Of a DNA stretch of 46,374 nt, positions 23,550 through 30,979 are shown piece by piece. The stretch comes from Elusimicrobiota bacterium (GTDB lineage Bacteria; Elusimicrobiota; Elusimicrobia; Elusimicrobiales; UBA9959). The position numbers and the translations under genes are program-made. The notes below the pieces were generated by a model. The model saw only the letters and a program-made list of their open reading frames with translations. It was not told the origin of the DNA and did not search any database. Every line of letters begins with the position of its first letter. The stretch's first letter is position 1. The DNA is taken from NCBI GenBank assembly GCA_019135865.1, contig JAGVVD010000039.1:1-46374 (forward strand), read 5' to 3'.

Positions 23550-24724
23550 GGTTCGCGGCGCTGCTGCTCCTGGTGCTTTCCGCGCCGGCCGGGGCCGCCC
23601 AGCTGGTCCGCGGCCCCTACCTGGCGGCGGGGGCGCACGATTCCATGACGGTGCGTTTCAGGATCGACGCCCCGACGGTAGCCTGGCTGCGCTACGGCAT
23701 AGACCCGGACTGCGAGCGCGTTACGACGATAAATTACGCCACCCGCGAGCACCGCTTCCCGCTGTTCGGGCTCCTTCCCGATACGACCTACTGCTACCGC
23801 GTCTTCCTGCCCGAACCCACCGGCCAGGCCGTCTACAAGGCCGCCGAGGGGCGGTTCCGGACCTTCCCGCCGGAAGAGAAGGACTCATTTACGTTCCTGG
23901 TCCTGGGCGAGTCCGGGGCCGGTTCACCGGAACAGGCGGAACTGGCCGCGCAGATGGAACGTCTTTCTCCCGGTTTCGTGGTCCATACCGGAGGCCTGGT
24001 AGACAGCGGGCTGGACGCGGACGCCGACGCGCAGTATTTCGGTCCTTACGCGGGGCTGCTCCGCCGGGCGCCTTTCTTCCCGGTGCCCGGCTCGTCGGAA
24101 TACGGCCCCGAAGCCGGGACCGCGGAGGGGAAAGGCTTCCTGCGGGAGAACTATTCCCCTTTCCAGAGCGTGCCGCTCAACGGCCTGCCGCCGCATTACT
24201 ACTATTTCGACACCGCCAACGCCCGCTTCATCGCGCTCGACTCCAACGCCTTCGGCGGCGCCTCCGCCGCGCCGTCTCTGGACAGGACTTCCAAACAGTA
24301 CAAGTGGCTCGATCACGTCCTTGCCCGCACGAAGAAGGACTGGAAATTCGTCGTCATACATCACCCGCTGTATTCGAGCGGCGAGCACGGTATCATCGAG
24401 GAAATGAACGAGACGCTGCGTCCGCTTTTCGAGAAACACCGGGTGGACGCGGTGTTCCAGGGCCGCGAGCGGGTCTATGAGCGCAGTTATCCGCTGACGG
24501 AGGACGCGGTCGCCGAGGGGGGGATAGTCTACATCACTCTCGGCGGCGGCGGGCGCCCCGTGTCCGCGCCGCTCGAGGAGACCGGCGAATGGTCGGAGAA
24601 GTTCCTCGCCGAGCCTCATTTCGCCGAGGGCCGGGTCAACGGCCGCCTGTTCACGCTGATGGTCTACGGCAGGGACGGCACGGTGCTGGACATCTTCCGG
24701 CTGGAGAAGCCGGCCGCGCCCTGA
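23546..24724 (+). CDS. Secreted purple-acid-phosphatase-like protein with degenerate active site
   Basis: The 392-residue protein has a signal peptide (residues 1-17, ending AGAAQ). An N-terminal fibronectin-like domain follows (about 20-105; QLVRGPYLAAGAHDSMTVRF, WLRYGIDPD). The rest has the fold order of calcineurin-like phosphoesterases with FN3 domains. The metal-ligand motifs are altered: GESG for GDxG, TGGLVDSG for GDxxY, PGSSEYG for GNHE and QGRERVYER for GHxHxYER. Only the VIHHPLYSSG histidines persist. It therefore probably lacks phosphatase activity and may bind or act structurally. The start overlaps the ade stop; no functional link between the two is known. Confidence 0.8.
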   Translation: MRFAALLLLVLSAPAGAAQLVRGPYLAAGAHDSMTVRFRIDAPTVAWLRYGIDPDCERVTTINYATREHRFPLFGLLPDTTYCYRVFLPEPTGQAVYKAAEGRFRTFPPEEKDSFTFLVLGESGAGSPEQAELAAQMERLSPGFVVHTGGLVDSGLDADADAQYFGPYAGLLRRAPFFPVPGSSEYGPEAGTAEGKGFLRENYSPFQSVPLNGLPPHYYYFDTANARFIALDSNAFGGASAAPSLDRTSKQYKWLDHVLARTKKDWKFVVIHHPLYSSGEHGIIEEMNETLRPLFEKHRVDAVFQGRERVYERSYPLTEDAVAEGGIVYITLGGGGRPVSAPLEETGEWSEKFLAEPHFAEGRVNGRLFTLMVYGRDGTVLDIFRLEKPAAP

Positions 24725-24743
24725 CGACGGGCGCCTCTCCGCT

Positions 24744-26411
24744 TCAGTCGGGGTCCGGATCGAGCAGTACCGGTTCGGCCGCCCCTCGGGCGGTCCCCGC
24801 GGCGGGGTCGGGATCTCCGGCAAGCCCTTTCAAACTCAGCACTATCATGCGGGCCGACTGGGTGAAAAGGCGGTTGGCCATCAGCAGGCGCGTCACCTCC
24901 CCCTTGCGTATGGCGCCGCCGGCCACCGCTTCGGCGCACGAGGCGATGAACCTCCGGTCGGCCTCCTCGGCCGTCCTGTACAAAGCGTCCAGTTCCCGCG
25001 GAGCGCCGGAGCCTTCGGGTATGCGCGCCAGCCTTTCCGAAAAATCCCTCAACTCGGCCAGTCTTTCCTTGAGGCCCCTGCCCGCGTCGGCCAGGAACTC
25101 GTTCTCGTCCGAGGCCAGGTCTTCCACCTGTCCGCGCAGGTCGTAGAAATTCCTGGTGGCGTTCATCACGCTGCGGCTGGCGCGTATTACGGGCTCCAGC
25201 TGCAGCGCTTCCAGTTCTTCCGTGCCCTGCGCCTGTGCCTGCGCGTAAAAGGCGAAGATCTCCGCGTGCAGGCGCTCGAGATCGTAGTAGTGGATCTCTT
25301 CCTCCTCCTCCCCGGCGGTTTCCGCGGCCGGCGGCTGAAGGCCGTACCTGCCGGCGGTATAGCGCAGGGAAAGATAAAGCTGGTTGAGGACCTCGTTGCG
25401 CAGGGCGTGCACCGCGGCCTCGGGGACCTGCGGGGAGGCGTTGGGTATGAAGCGGGCGAGCACCATCCGCCTCTCCGGGAAGAACTCCTTGAGGCGCCGC
25501 GCCAGCGGGGGTATGGCCGGGTAGAAGAACGCCACGGCCACGAGGTTGAAGAGGGTGTGGAAAGCCGCCACGGCCAGCGCGGGGCTGGCCGCCGGGTCGA
25601 AGAAGAACTCCACCGCCCGGGACAGGAGCGGCAGGGCCGGCATGACGATGAGGGCCGTTCCCGTCTTGAGGGCCAGGGAACCCAGGGCCGTCTGTTTCTT
25701 GGCCGGGATGCCGCCTATCGAGACCAGCAGCAGGGGTACCACGCTGCCGACATTGGCGCCTATGACCATGCCCGCGGCCTGCCTGAAGTCGATCAGCCCG
25801 CCGAAGACGGCCGTGAGCACCACCGCTATCGAAGCCGTGCTGGACTGCATCACGGCGGTGAGGACCAGGCCCGCCAGCGCGTAGATCCAGAGGCCGAGGT
25901 CGGGCAGCGCGGCGAGGTCCGTACCCGCCGCCAGGACTTCCGCGGCGTTCTTCATGTAGTCGAGTCCGAGGAAGAGGAGGCCGAAGGCGAAAAGGAGCTT
26001 CCCCGCGTTCGTCCAGCGCGGCGACCCGCCGAAGAGGACCAGCCCGAGGCCGCCCAGCCCCACCAGCGGCAGGGCGAAGTGGTCTATCTTGACGGAAAAG
26101 CCGAGGAAGGCCACTATCCAGGCCGTCCCCGTGGTGCCGACCATGGCGCCAAGGAGCGTGGCCAGGGCGTTGGAGAGCGCCAACATGCCGGCGCCCACGA
26201 AAGCCATGGCCATCAGCCCGACTGCGGAACTGCTCTGGAGGATTGAGGTGGTCGCGAAGCCGGTCAGCAGCGCCCTGCCGCGGGTGCCGGTGAAGCGGCG
26301 TATCAGGGTCTTGAGCGACCGGCCCGCCAGCGCCTTTATCGATTCTTCGAGCAGGAACATGCCGAAGAGGAACATGCCCAGCCCCGCTAAAAAGCTCCAC
26401 GCGTCGAACAC
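24744..26411 (-). CDS. Na/Pi cotransporter family protein with PhoU-like C-terminus
   Basis: The 555-residue protein begins with a membrane half (about residues 1-310) of eight or more helices carrying the two family repeats, FATTSILQSSSAVGLMAMAF (about 55-74) and ALAGLVLTAVMQSSTASIAVV (about 178-198). The QSSS and QSST signatures are those of the NptA/SLC34 sodium-phosphate transporters. Residues about 380-540 are helical and PhoU-like, as in the common bacterial NptA-PhoU fusion, and presumably gate transport by phosphate status. The gene converges on the phosphoesterase-like gene and lies next to the tRNA promoter. It moves phosphate, or exports it. Confidence 0.88.
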   Translation of the reverse strand: MFDAWSFLAGLGMFLFGMFLLEESIKALAGRSLKTLIRRFTGTRGRALLTGFATTSILQSSSAVGLMAMAFVGAGMLALSNALATLLGAMVGTTGTAWIVAFLGFSVKIDHFALPLVGLGGLGLVLFGGSPRWTNAGKLLFAFGLLFLGLDYMKNAAEVLAAGTDLAALPDLGLWIYALAGLVLTAVMQSSTASIAVVLTAVFGGLIDFRQAAGMVIGANVGSVVPLLLVSIGGIPAKKQTALGSLALKTGTALIVMPALPLLSRAVEFFFDPAASPALAVAAFHTLFNLVAVAFFYPAIPPLARRLKEFFPERRMVLARFIPNASPQVPEAAVHALRNEVLNQLYLSLRYTAGRYGLQPPAAETAGEEEEEIHYYDLERLHAEIFAFYAQAQAQGTEELEALQLEPVIRASRSVMNATRNFYDLRGQVEDLASDENEFLADAGRGLKERLAELRDFSERLARIPEGSGAPRELDALYRTAEEADRRFIASCAEAVAGGAIRKGEVTRLLMANRLFTQSARMIVLSLKGLAGDPDPAAGTARGAAEPVLLDPDPD

Positions 26412-26495
26412 CTGTATCCCTCCCGCGGCTCCGTGATCGCAGCCGCAAGATTTTAGCAGTTTTGCGTCCCGGTCTCTTCCCGTCCGTCAGGAGTA

Positions 26496-26525
26496 TTGCT
26501 TTGTCCGGGGCTCTTGTGCTACAAT
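26496..26525 (+). promoter_or_regulatory. Promoter of the tRNA-Met gene
   Basis: TTGCTT (26496-26501) and TACAAT (26520-26525) are 18 bases apart, and TGC directly precedes the -10 (extended -10). The predicted start falls at or beside the first tRNA base (26531), so a precursor leader would be very short. Confidence 0.5.
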
Positions 26526-28258
26526 AATCCTGCGGGGTAGAGCAGCCTGGTAGCTCGCAAGGCCCATAACCTTGAGGTCGTTGGTTCAAATCCAACCCCC
26601 GCAACCAGTTTTACAGATAAGCCTCTACTTGAATCGCCGTTCGGAATACTCCGGGCGGCGTTTTCATTTGGTGCCGTCGGGATATGGTAGAAGTGGAAAA
26701 TCAGTTTGCGCTCCGTGGGATCCACCTCGATCTTTTCAATATGGGCGCGTATAGCCAGTTTGCGCTGTTCATTGGTCCCATTGGCCATAACCTTCGGGAA
26801 GCTTGCCATAACCTCTTCCACGCGCGCCAGAATGGCCTCAGAATCGGTTTTAAGGCTGGGTTTGGCCCGTTCTGCCGCCAGAGCCTGTTCCAGGTCCTTC
26901 CGCTGATCTTCGAGCCTTCCAAGTTCGTCCAGGAGCGCGGGGGAACTTCTTCCCTGTTTAAGCGCCTCCACCAGATTATGTATCTGGCGTTTGGCGTTCT
27001 CTATACCGGCCTCAAGCGGAGCGATATTCCGGACATCGGTCTTGCCCTCAGCCTCAAGCTTTGCCTTTATTCTGGCCTTGATAGAATCCATTACCTCGCG
27101 CGAGCTGAGCCGGGCCTGTATCTCGCGCAGGGCGAACTCTTCCGCCGCCTGCGCAGGTATGGAGAAGCATGCGCAGACCTGACGGCCCTTTGCCACATAC
27201 CCGCCGCAGGTGTAATAGCGCTTACGGTATTCTCCGTGGTGTTTTGAAAGGCCCTGATAGTTGTGCCCGCAGTTCAGGCACTTCATAAGCCCGGAAAAAA
27301 GGTATTCGTTGTAATACTGTTTGCCTGCGCCCGCCTTGCGGATTTTAAAATAAGACTGAGCCCTGTCGAACAGGTCTTTGGAAATAAGGGCGGGGTGCGC
27401 GTTCTCTTTGAAGACCCACTCCGACTTCGGGTTGAGCGTGTAGCCGCCTTTGTTGCGGTTCTTCCAGCTCCGCACGTTGTAGGTGCGCAGTCCGGTGTAG
27501 GCCGGGTTCTTGAGTATGGCCCTTACCGTGCCCTTGGCCCATTTGCCGTTGTAGGGAGAGGGGATTTTCTTCTCGTTCAGCTTGTCGGTAATGGTGGTCA
27601 TCCCGATGCCGTTGGCGAAATCCTCGAAAATGGAGGTAAGGACGGCGACGGCGGCGGCGCTGCCCTTCGTCCAGATGACGCGCTGTAACTTGTCCGCCTT
27701 GTGCTCGCCGGACTTGAGAATCTTTACGGGGCTGCCGGCGTTGTCTATCAGCAGTCGGTCGTAGCCGTAGGGTGCGCTGCCGCCGGCGCTGTGGCCCTGC
27801 TCAGAGTGGCTCTTACAACCGCGCAGAGTGGTCTGCGAGAGCTTAACCGAATACTCGTGCGCCTCGGAGTGCTTTACTATCTTGGTGACGATGTCGCCGA
27901 TGGAACCGTCGTTCTTGAAGGCGTCCTTTACGTAGACCACCTGGAGCTTGCCCTGTTTCTTGAAGCGCTGTTCCCAGTATATCTTCTCCTCGGCGTCCAG
28001 GCGGCCGAAGCGGCTGACGTCGTAGACGATTAGGAACTTCGCGCCGTGGCTGGTAGTCTCGGCGAGGCGTACCATCTCAAGGAACTGTGAATCCCTGTCG
28101 ATGGTGAGGCCGGAGGCGTAGCCTTTCTCCGGCGTGAACTCTTTCGTTATGGCCCAGCCGTTCTGTTCCGCAAAAAGGCGACAGGCCTTTTTCTGGTCCT
28201 CGATTGAGAACTCCTGAAGGTCCGTCGACCTGCGGTAGAACGCCCAGGCGTAAATCAT
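26519..28258 (-). CDS. Large serine recombinase of the integrated element
   Basis: The 579-residue frame has an N-terminal resolvase domain (catalytic Ser near residue 11, AFYRRSTDLQEFSIEDQKKAC; YDVSRFGR and AHEYSVKLSQ later). A recombinase domain (about 170-290) and a zinc ribbon (CLNCG and, 20-odd residues on, CGGYVAKGRQVC, about 338-370) follow, then a coiled coil rich in Ala, Glu and Leu (about 400-510). Such enzymes integrate and excise phages and conjugative elements between att sites. The last 29 codons are antisense to the tRNA-Met gene, ending in its promoter, so the natural C-terminus was probably replaced on integration. The ATG overlaps the stop of the upstream MerR-like gene by four bases. 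Confidence 0.88.
   Translation of the reverse strand: MIYAWAFYRRSTDLQEFSIEDQKKACRLFAEQNGWAITKEFTPEKGYASGLTIDRDSQFLEMVRLAETTSHGAKFLIVYDVSRFGRLDAEEKIYWEQRFKKQGKLQVVYVKDAFKNDGSIGDIVTKIVKHSEAHEYSVKLSQTTLRGCKSHSEQGHSAGGSAPYGYDRLLIDNAGSPVKILKSGEHKADKLQRVIWTKGSAAAVAVLTSIFEDFANGIGMTTITDKLNEKKIPSPYNGKWAKGTVRAILKNPAYTGLRTYNVRSWKNRNKGGYTLNPKSEWVFKENAHPALISKDLFDRAQSYFKIRKAGAGKQYYNEYLFSGLMKCLNCGHNYQGLSKHHGEYRKRYYTCGGYVAKGRQVCACFSIPAQAAEEFALREIQARLSSREVMDSIKARIKAKLEAEGKTDVRNIAPLEAGIENAKRQIHNLVEALKQGRSSPALLDELGRLEDQRKDLEQALAAERAKPSLKTDSEAILARVEEVMASFPKVMANGTNEQRKLAIRAHIEKIEVDPTERKLIFHFYHIPTAPNENAARSIPNGDSSRGLSVKLVAGVGFEPTTSRLWALRATRLLYPAGLL
26531..26607 (+). tRNA. tRNA-Met(CAT), initiator type, with encoded CCA
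   Basis: The 77-nt cloverleaf has acceptor stem TGCGGGG/CCCCGCA, D-stem GAGC/GCTC with A11:U24 and the initiator-type loop AGCCTGGTA. The anticodon loop is CCCATAA (CAT at 26565-26567), the T-arm GTTGG-TTCAAAT-CCAAC, the discriminator A, and CCA is encoded. The D-arm and T-arm match initiators. Two hallmarks differ: position 1 is U and can pair with A72, where bacterial initiators usually have an unpaired C1-A72. The anticodon stem has A29:U41 instead of the first of three G:C pairs. The gene also serves as the integration target of the element to its right. Confidence 0.9.
26531..26607. other. Attachment site of the element in tRNA-Met
   Basis: The recombinase frame crosses from element DNA into the tRNA with no intervening gap, which places one att junction within or at the 3' end of the tRNA gene. 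The tRNA stays intact, including CCA, as expected if the element carried a matching 3' segment. No second copy of the tRNA 3' end is present in the window, so the other junction lies beyond 46,374. Confidence 0.5.
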
Positions 28259-28473
28259 TTCTTTATCTTCCGTCCTGTGGCCTTTTCTATAACCTTCAAA
28301 TCTTCGTCGGTGTAGTAGCGGTACTCGTTCATTGGGTCACGCGAGGCCATCGGTATCTTGTGCGCTGCCTCCCAACGGTAGAGCGTCTTTTTCGAGATGC
28401 CCAGCATATCAGCCAGGTCCTGAGTTGAAACTCTGTCGCGGTAAGGGGGGATGCTTCTCTTCTTTATGTCCAT
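28255..28473 (-). CDS. MerR-like winged-helix small protein, candidate recombination directionality factor
   Basis: The 72-residue protein contains STQDLADMLGISKKTLYRWE, a MerR/excisionase-type helix-turn-helix, followed by a wing (SRDPMNEYRYYTDEDLKVIE). Its stop overlaps the recombinase start (ATGA), so it is made together with the recombinase. Small MerR-fold proteins in this position are often excisionases or regulators of the recombinase; which one cannot be told here. Confidence 0.75.
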   Translation of the reverse strand: MDIKKRSIPPYRDRVSTQDLADMLGISKKTLYRWEAAHKIPMASRDPMNEYRYYTDEDLKVIEKATGRKIKK

Positions 28474-28479
28474 AGTTGT

Positions 28480-28656
28480 CTATAGTATACCATCTGGATT
28501 GCTTTTGTCAACGCCCGCCGCCCTATCCGCCTCAATTCTGTTCCGGCAATCCTCGATAACCCAGCCAGCAATAAGGTCAAGATGCGCCTCCCAGGCGGAC
28601 TTTTCCACCGAGGGAGCCTCTTTGCCTTTCTGATATGCTGGTTCAGGGCTGTTCAT
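28480..28656 (-). CDS. Hypothetical 58-residue protein
   Basis: An ATG at 28656 opens a frame ending TAG at 28480-28482, seven bases before the MerR-like start. The product is acidic-to-neutral, with a helical middle (SAWEAHLDLIAGWVIED). No family is recognised and the ribosome site is poor. Position in a four-gene minus-strand run supports it. Confidence 0.45.
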   Translation of the reverse strand: MNSPEPAYQKGKEAPSVEKSAWEAHLDLIAGWVIEDCRNRIEADRAAGVDKSNPDGIL

Positions 28657-28680
28657 GCTGATAGCAGTTAGCGGCGCTGG

Positions 28681-28875
28681 CTAGGCCGATACCTCCACTT
28701 TACCGGATGGGTGCGCGCCTTTCTCTAACGGGTGCGCGGCTTTTGGTCTGCCGCCAAGCCGACCGGAGCAATGGGGGGAGCAACAACGTCCTCTGTTGGG
28801 CCGTTTGTCGGCAGCTCTGGCTGAAAAGTCCTTTCCGCATACGGGGCAGGTTCTTGTGATTAACTTGTGTCTGTT
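28681..28875 (-). CDS. Small Cys-rich (zinc-finger-like) protein
   Basis: Starting from the Met at 28875, 64 residues contain CPVCGKDFSARAA and CCSPHCSGRLGG, two Cys pairs of treble-clef or zinc-finger spacing, with many Arg/Lys. A longer frame to 29007 lacks such features. It is the first gene of the putative minus-strand run leading to the recombinase. DNA or RNA binding is likely from composition only. Confidence 0.5.
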   Translation of the reverse strand, partial: NRHKLITRTCPVCGKDFSARAADKRPNRGRCCSPHCSGRLGGRPKAAHPLEKGAHPSGKVEVSA

Positions 28876-29005
28876 CATTTGTGCTAGTAACCGAGCTTTC
28901 TCGACGGCGAAATTCCTATAATGAAATGGTACATTAGGCGGAATAAATATGGCAGTTCGGTAAGAATGATATTTTGACTGGTTTCCGAACCATTGGAGTC
29001 GCTGC

Positions 29006-29887
29006 ATGAAAGGCGTTGGCAGACATCATGGGGAGAGAACGAAGCTCCCGGCAAGACAGGAACTAAAACAGATTGGTGGTGATTTGAGATTCTGGGACTA
29101 TTTTAAGTCTCAGTTCCCGACTTATACTGGAGCCAATTTCCGGTATTCCAAAAAAGCCGCATTTGAAAAAGTCCGTCAGGATGCGCAGTCTTTACACGGC
29201 AACCTGAGCAAACTGGGGATATCTGAAAATGAGCCGGTAATGCAGATGCTTCGCAATTTGCAGTGGTTGTTTGCAGAAGGGAATAGATTTGCAGTGGATC
29301 TTAAACGCGTAAGACGGAATCATCTCCTGAATCCGGAGGTCCTTAGCCTGGACCAAAACGAGTTCTTCTGGGCGCACTTGTTTGGGGCGGCAAATCTGGG
29401 CTACGGAGAAGCTGCGGCTGTGGGGAGTGGGCGGTTCCCGAAAAATCTGCGGCTATACTATTTTGTGCCTGCACTGGTTGTGTACACGAAATATTTGTGC
29501 GGCAAGCCTCGTTGGAATCTGATTTTGCGGTTGTTGTCTGAGGAGCTGGGGTTTGCATACAAGGGTTCTGGTCTGAAACGCTGGTGGGCGGAAGGTATCG
29601 AACAATTGACACGGAAAGGCTATGCGAAGCTTGACCCAGCACGGAAAGAGCTGATTAGCGCCGTTTATATGTACCCCTGGTGGCAAAGGTCCTCAAGGTT
29701 AAACTTGCTGGATAAGAGTCGGAATCTCATTGGCGTGCGAGATGTTAAAGACAGCAATCGGTTGAGTTCTGACGAAAAGCGGTATTATGGTGTTCTTATG
29801 GATGTATGCCGCTTCTATGTTCCTGAGGGAATGCCTCGCAGATTCGCCTTGCCGAACAAGGTACTTCCCGGTAACTTTGTGGATTAA
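29006..29887 (+). CDS. Unrecognised 293-residue protein of the element
   Basis: The gene is divergent from the zinc-finger-like gene. GGAG sits seven bases before the ATG at 29006. The protein is basic and rich in aromatic residues (DLRFWDYFKSQFPTYTG, YPWWQRSSRLNLL, DEKRYYGVLMDVCRFYVPEG) and shows no signal peptide or membrane helix. I do not recognise a family or a catalytic motif. The base composition is more A+T-rich than the core genes. Its place next to a repeat-rich non-coding region could suit a DNA-binding replication or transfer protein, but nothing in the sequence proves it. Confidence 0.65.
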   Translation: MKGVGRHHGERTKLPARQELKQIGGDLRFWDYFKSQFPTYTGANFRYSKKAAFEKVRQDAQSLHGNLSKLGISENEPVMQMLRNLQWLFAEGNRFAVDLKRVRRNHLLNPEVLSLDQNEFFWAHLFGAANLGYGEAAAVGSGRFPKNLRLYYFVPALVVYTKYLCGKPRWNLILRLLSEELGFAYKGSGLKRWWAEGIEQLTRKGYAKLDPARKELISAVYMYPWWQRSSRLNLLDKSRNLIGVRDVKDSNRLSSDEKRYYGVLMDVCRFYVPEGMPRRFALPNKVLPGNFVD

Positions 29888-30009
29888 ATAGCTGTTTTTT
29901 TACGGGAAAATATGTACTTTTCGGATTGACCCGGAACTGCTCTAAGTGTCCATTTTTTAAAAAGTTCTCCGACGATATAATCTAGTATGGCCGGGTAGGA
30001 ATCCTCCAC

Positions 30010-30076
30010 AGGGGGGGTGGGGGTCCTATATTATTACTATAGGACTCTATGGGGAGAAGAGAAGGGGGGCGGGAGT
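30010..30076 (+). repeat. G-tract cluster and palindrome
   Basis: Runs of seven and five G (30011-30023) are followed by GTCCTATA-TTATTAC-TATAGGAC (30023-30045, perfect 8-bp arms) and then by runs of four, six and three G up to 30073. The runs could form a G-quadruplex on the plus strand with the palindrome looped out. Confidence 0.4.
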
Positions 30077-30187
30077 GTATCGCTCTCGACACTACAGCCC
30101 TCGCCTGCGTGAGGCAGGGCGGACGTGTGTTGCTGCTGTCCACTCCAACTCTATACGAGATTACTCCCCTAACAACAGTAGCCCTTA

Positions 30188-30261
30188 ATAGCTATTACTG
30201 GACTACTTCCCTGTAGTAGTTTCTATAGCTATTGCTAGACTGCTCCCCTGTAGTAGTCTCT
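30188..30261. repeat. Two 37-bp tandem repeats with conserved hairpin
   Basis: Units 30188-30224 and 30225-30261 agree at 32 of 37 positions and all five differences are transitions. Each unit starts ATAGCTATT and ends with a hairpin: ACTACT/AGTAGT in the first, ACTGCT/AGTAGT in the second, where the change keeps a G-U pair. A degenerate third hairpin (TACT...AGTA) precedes them near 30162-30180. Confidence 0.6.
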
Positions 30262-30570
30262 AGTTTATAGACGTGTTAAAGACAAGTAATATTCTTCCAC
30301 CAGAAGTGATATACGGGTTGTGTATGGACAACTGTCTTTGCGCCTGAGGCACGTGAGCAAGGTAAAAAGGCACTTATCCGGCTGGTTTGCCCTCCTGTTG
30401 TGTCCGGTTCGATTTCCTTTGCGCGGTGTCGCCTCGCGTTATTTTTCCCTCCGCCTAATATAGCAGACCGACCTGTCGCCGTGGGCCAGATGTTTCGGCC
30501 GTCGGCCAGAGGAGCCGGCGCTTTCAGCGCCGTCTCGCTCGGCCGTCGCCTCAACTTCGGCCCTCGCGAC

Positions 30571-30665
30571 TTTTGAGCTGGCAAGGGCTTCGCAAGTTTA
30601 GCCGCCAGGAGGAGGCGTGGGGTGCCTCGCCTCAACTCGGCGGCTAAACCCTTGCCATCTCAAAA
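30571..30665. repeat. Large imperfect inverted repeat with three-way-junction shape
   Basis: TTTTGAGCTGGCAAGGG (30571-30587) pairs with CCCTTGCCATCTCAAAA (30649-30665), 16 of 17 positions. Inside lie a mini-hairpin CTT-CGC-AAG (30588-30596), a perfect 10-bp stem TTTAGCCGCC/GGCGGCTAAA (30597-30606, 30639-30648) and an inner GAGGC/GCCTC. It ends 21 bases before the next gene. Confidence 0.6.
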
Positions 30666-30686
30666 TCGGTCTGCCGTTGTTTGGCT

Positions 30687-30938
30687 ATGGAAAAAATACC
30701 GCAAGTCGCCCCCGAGCAGGAAATCCTGAGCCCTTCTGTCATCCGGTCAAACCAGCCGGAGAAGAAGAACCCTGATGAATGGGACACAGAGGTCCTTCTC
30801 GGGACGTTGTCCGACCGCCATCGGCCGGTTGAGCGTTACGACCGTCATAACTACCGGCAGACCTGCCCCGAGTGCGGCTCTGTCGTGCCTGCCGGCGCAG
30901 AGCGCTGCGCTTGCGGCCTCGATCTGGAGGACATGTGA
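30687..30938 (+). CDS. Small zinc-ribbon protein
   Basis: This 83-residue protein has a charged, Pro-rich N-terminal half and a C-terminal ribbon CPECGSVVPAGAERCACG (about residues 61-78). The ATG at 30687 is preferred to a TTG at 30681; neither has a strong ribosome site. Its last codons form the left arm of a 29-base palindrome. Function unknown; the ribbon resembles those of small accessory proteins on mobile elements. Confidence 0.6.
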   Translation: MEKIPQVAPEQEILSPSVIRSNQPEKKNPDEWDTEVLLGTLSDRHRPVERYDRHNYRQTCPECGSVVPAGAERCACGLDLEDM

Positions 30939-30953
30939 TTCACATGTCCTCCA
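30925..30953. promoter_or_regulatory. 29-base near-perfect palindrome at a gene junction
   Basis: TGGAGGACATGTGA (30925-30938) and TCACATGTCCTCCA (30940-30953) are exact reverse complements around one base. The left arm includes the end and stop of the zinc-ribbon gene. It may be a regulator site or an RNA hairpin between the two cistrons. Confidence 0.55.
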
Positions 30954-30979
30954 ATAATGCAGAAACCAAGGAGAAACTT

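Larger units (their letters stand above)
29888..30686. other. Repeat-rich non-coding region of the element
   Basis: This stretch of about 800 bp has no convincing gene. From left to right it holds a T-run after the 293-aa gene, a TATAAT at 29976, a G-tract region, an 8-bp palindrome, a pair of 37-bp tandem repeats, and a GC-rich half ending in a large imperfect inverted repeat. A minus-strand open frame (30276-30635) is Arg/Pro-rich, spans these repeats and is probably spurious. The combination suits an origin, a transfer site or a structured RNA. Confidence 0.55.

Noticed and set aside
28876-29007. Upstream part of the zinc-finger-like minus-strand frame
   Set aside because: No conserved features; it overlaps the divergent promoter region of the 293-aa gene. 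The Met at 28875 gives a compact protein.
30188-30261. CRISPR array
   Set aside because: Only two tandem units with no unique spacers between them, and no cas genes in the window.
30276-30635. Minus-strand open frame of 119 codons in the repeat-rich region
   Set aside because: It is Arg/Pro-rich, has no ribosome site or family, and overlaps the large inverted repeat; it looks like a chance frame in GC-rich DNA.
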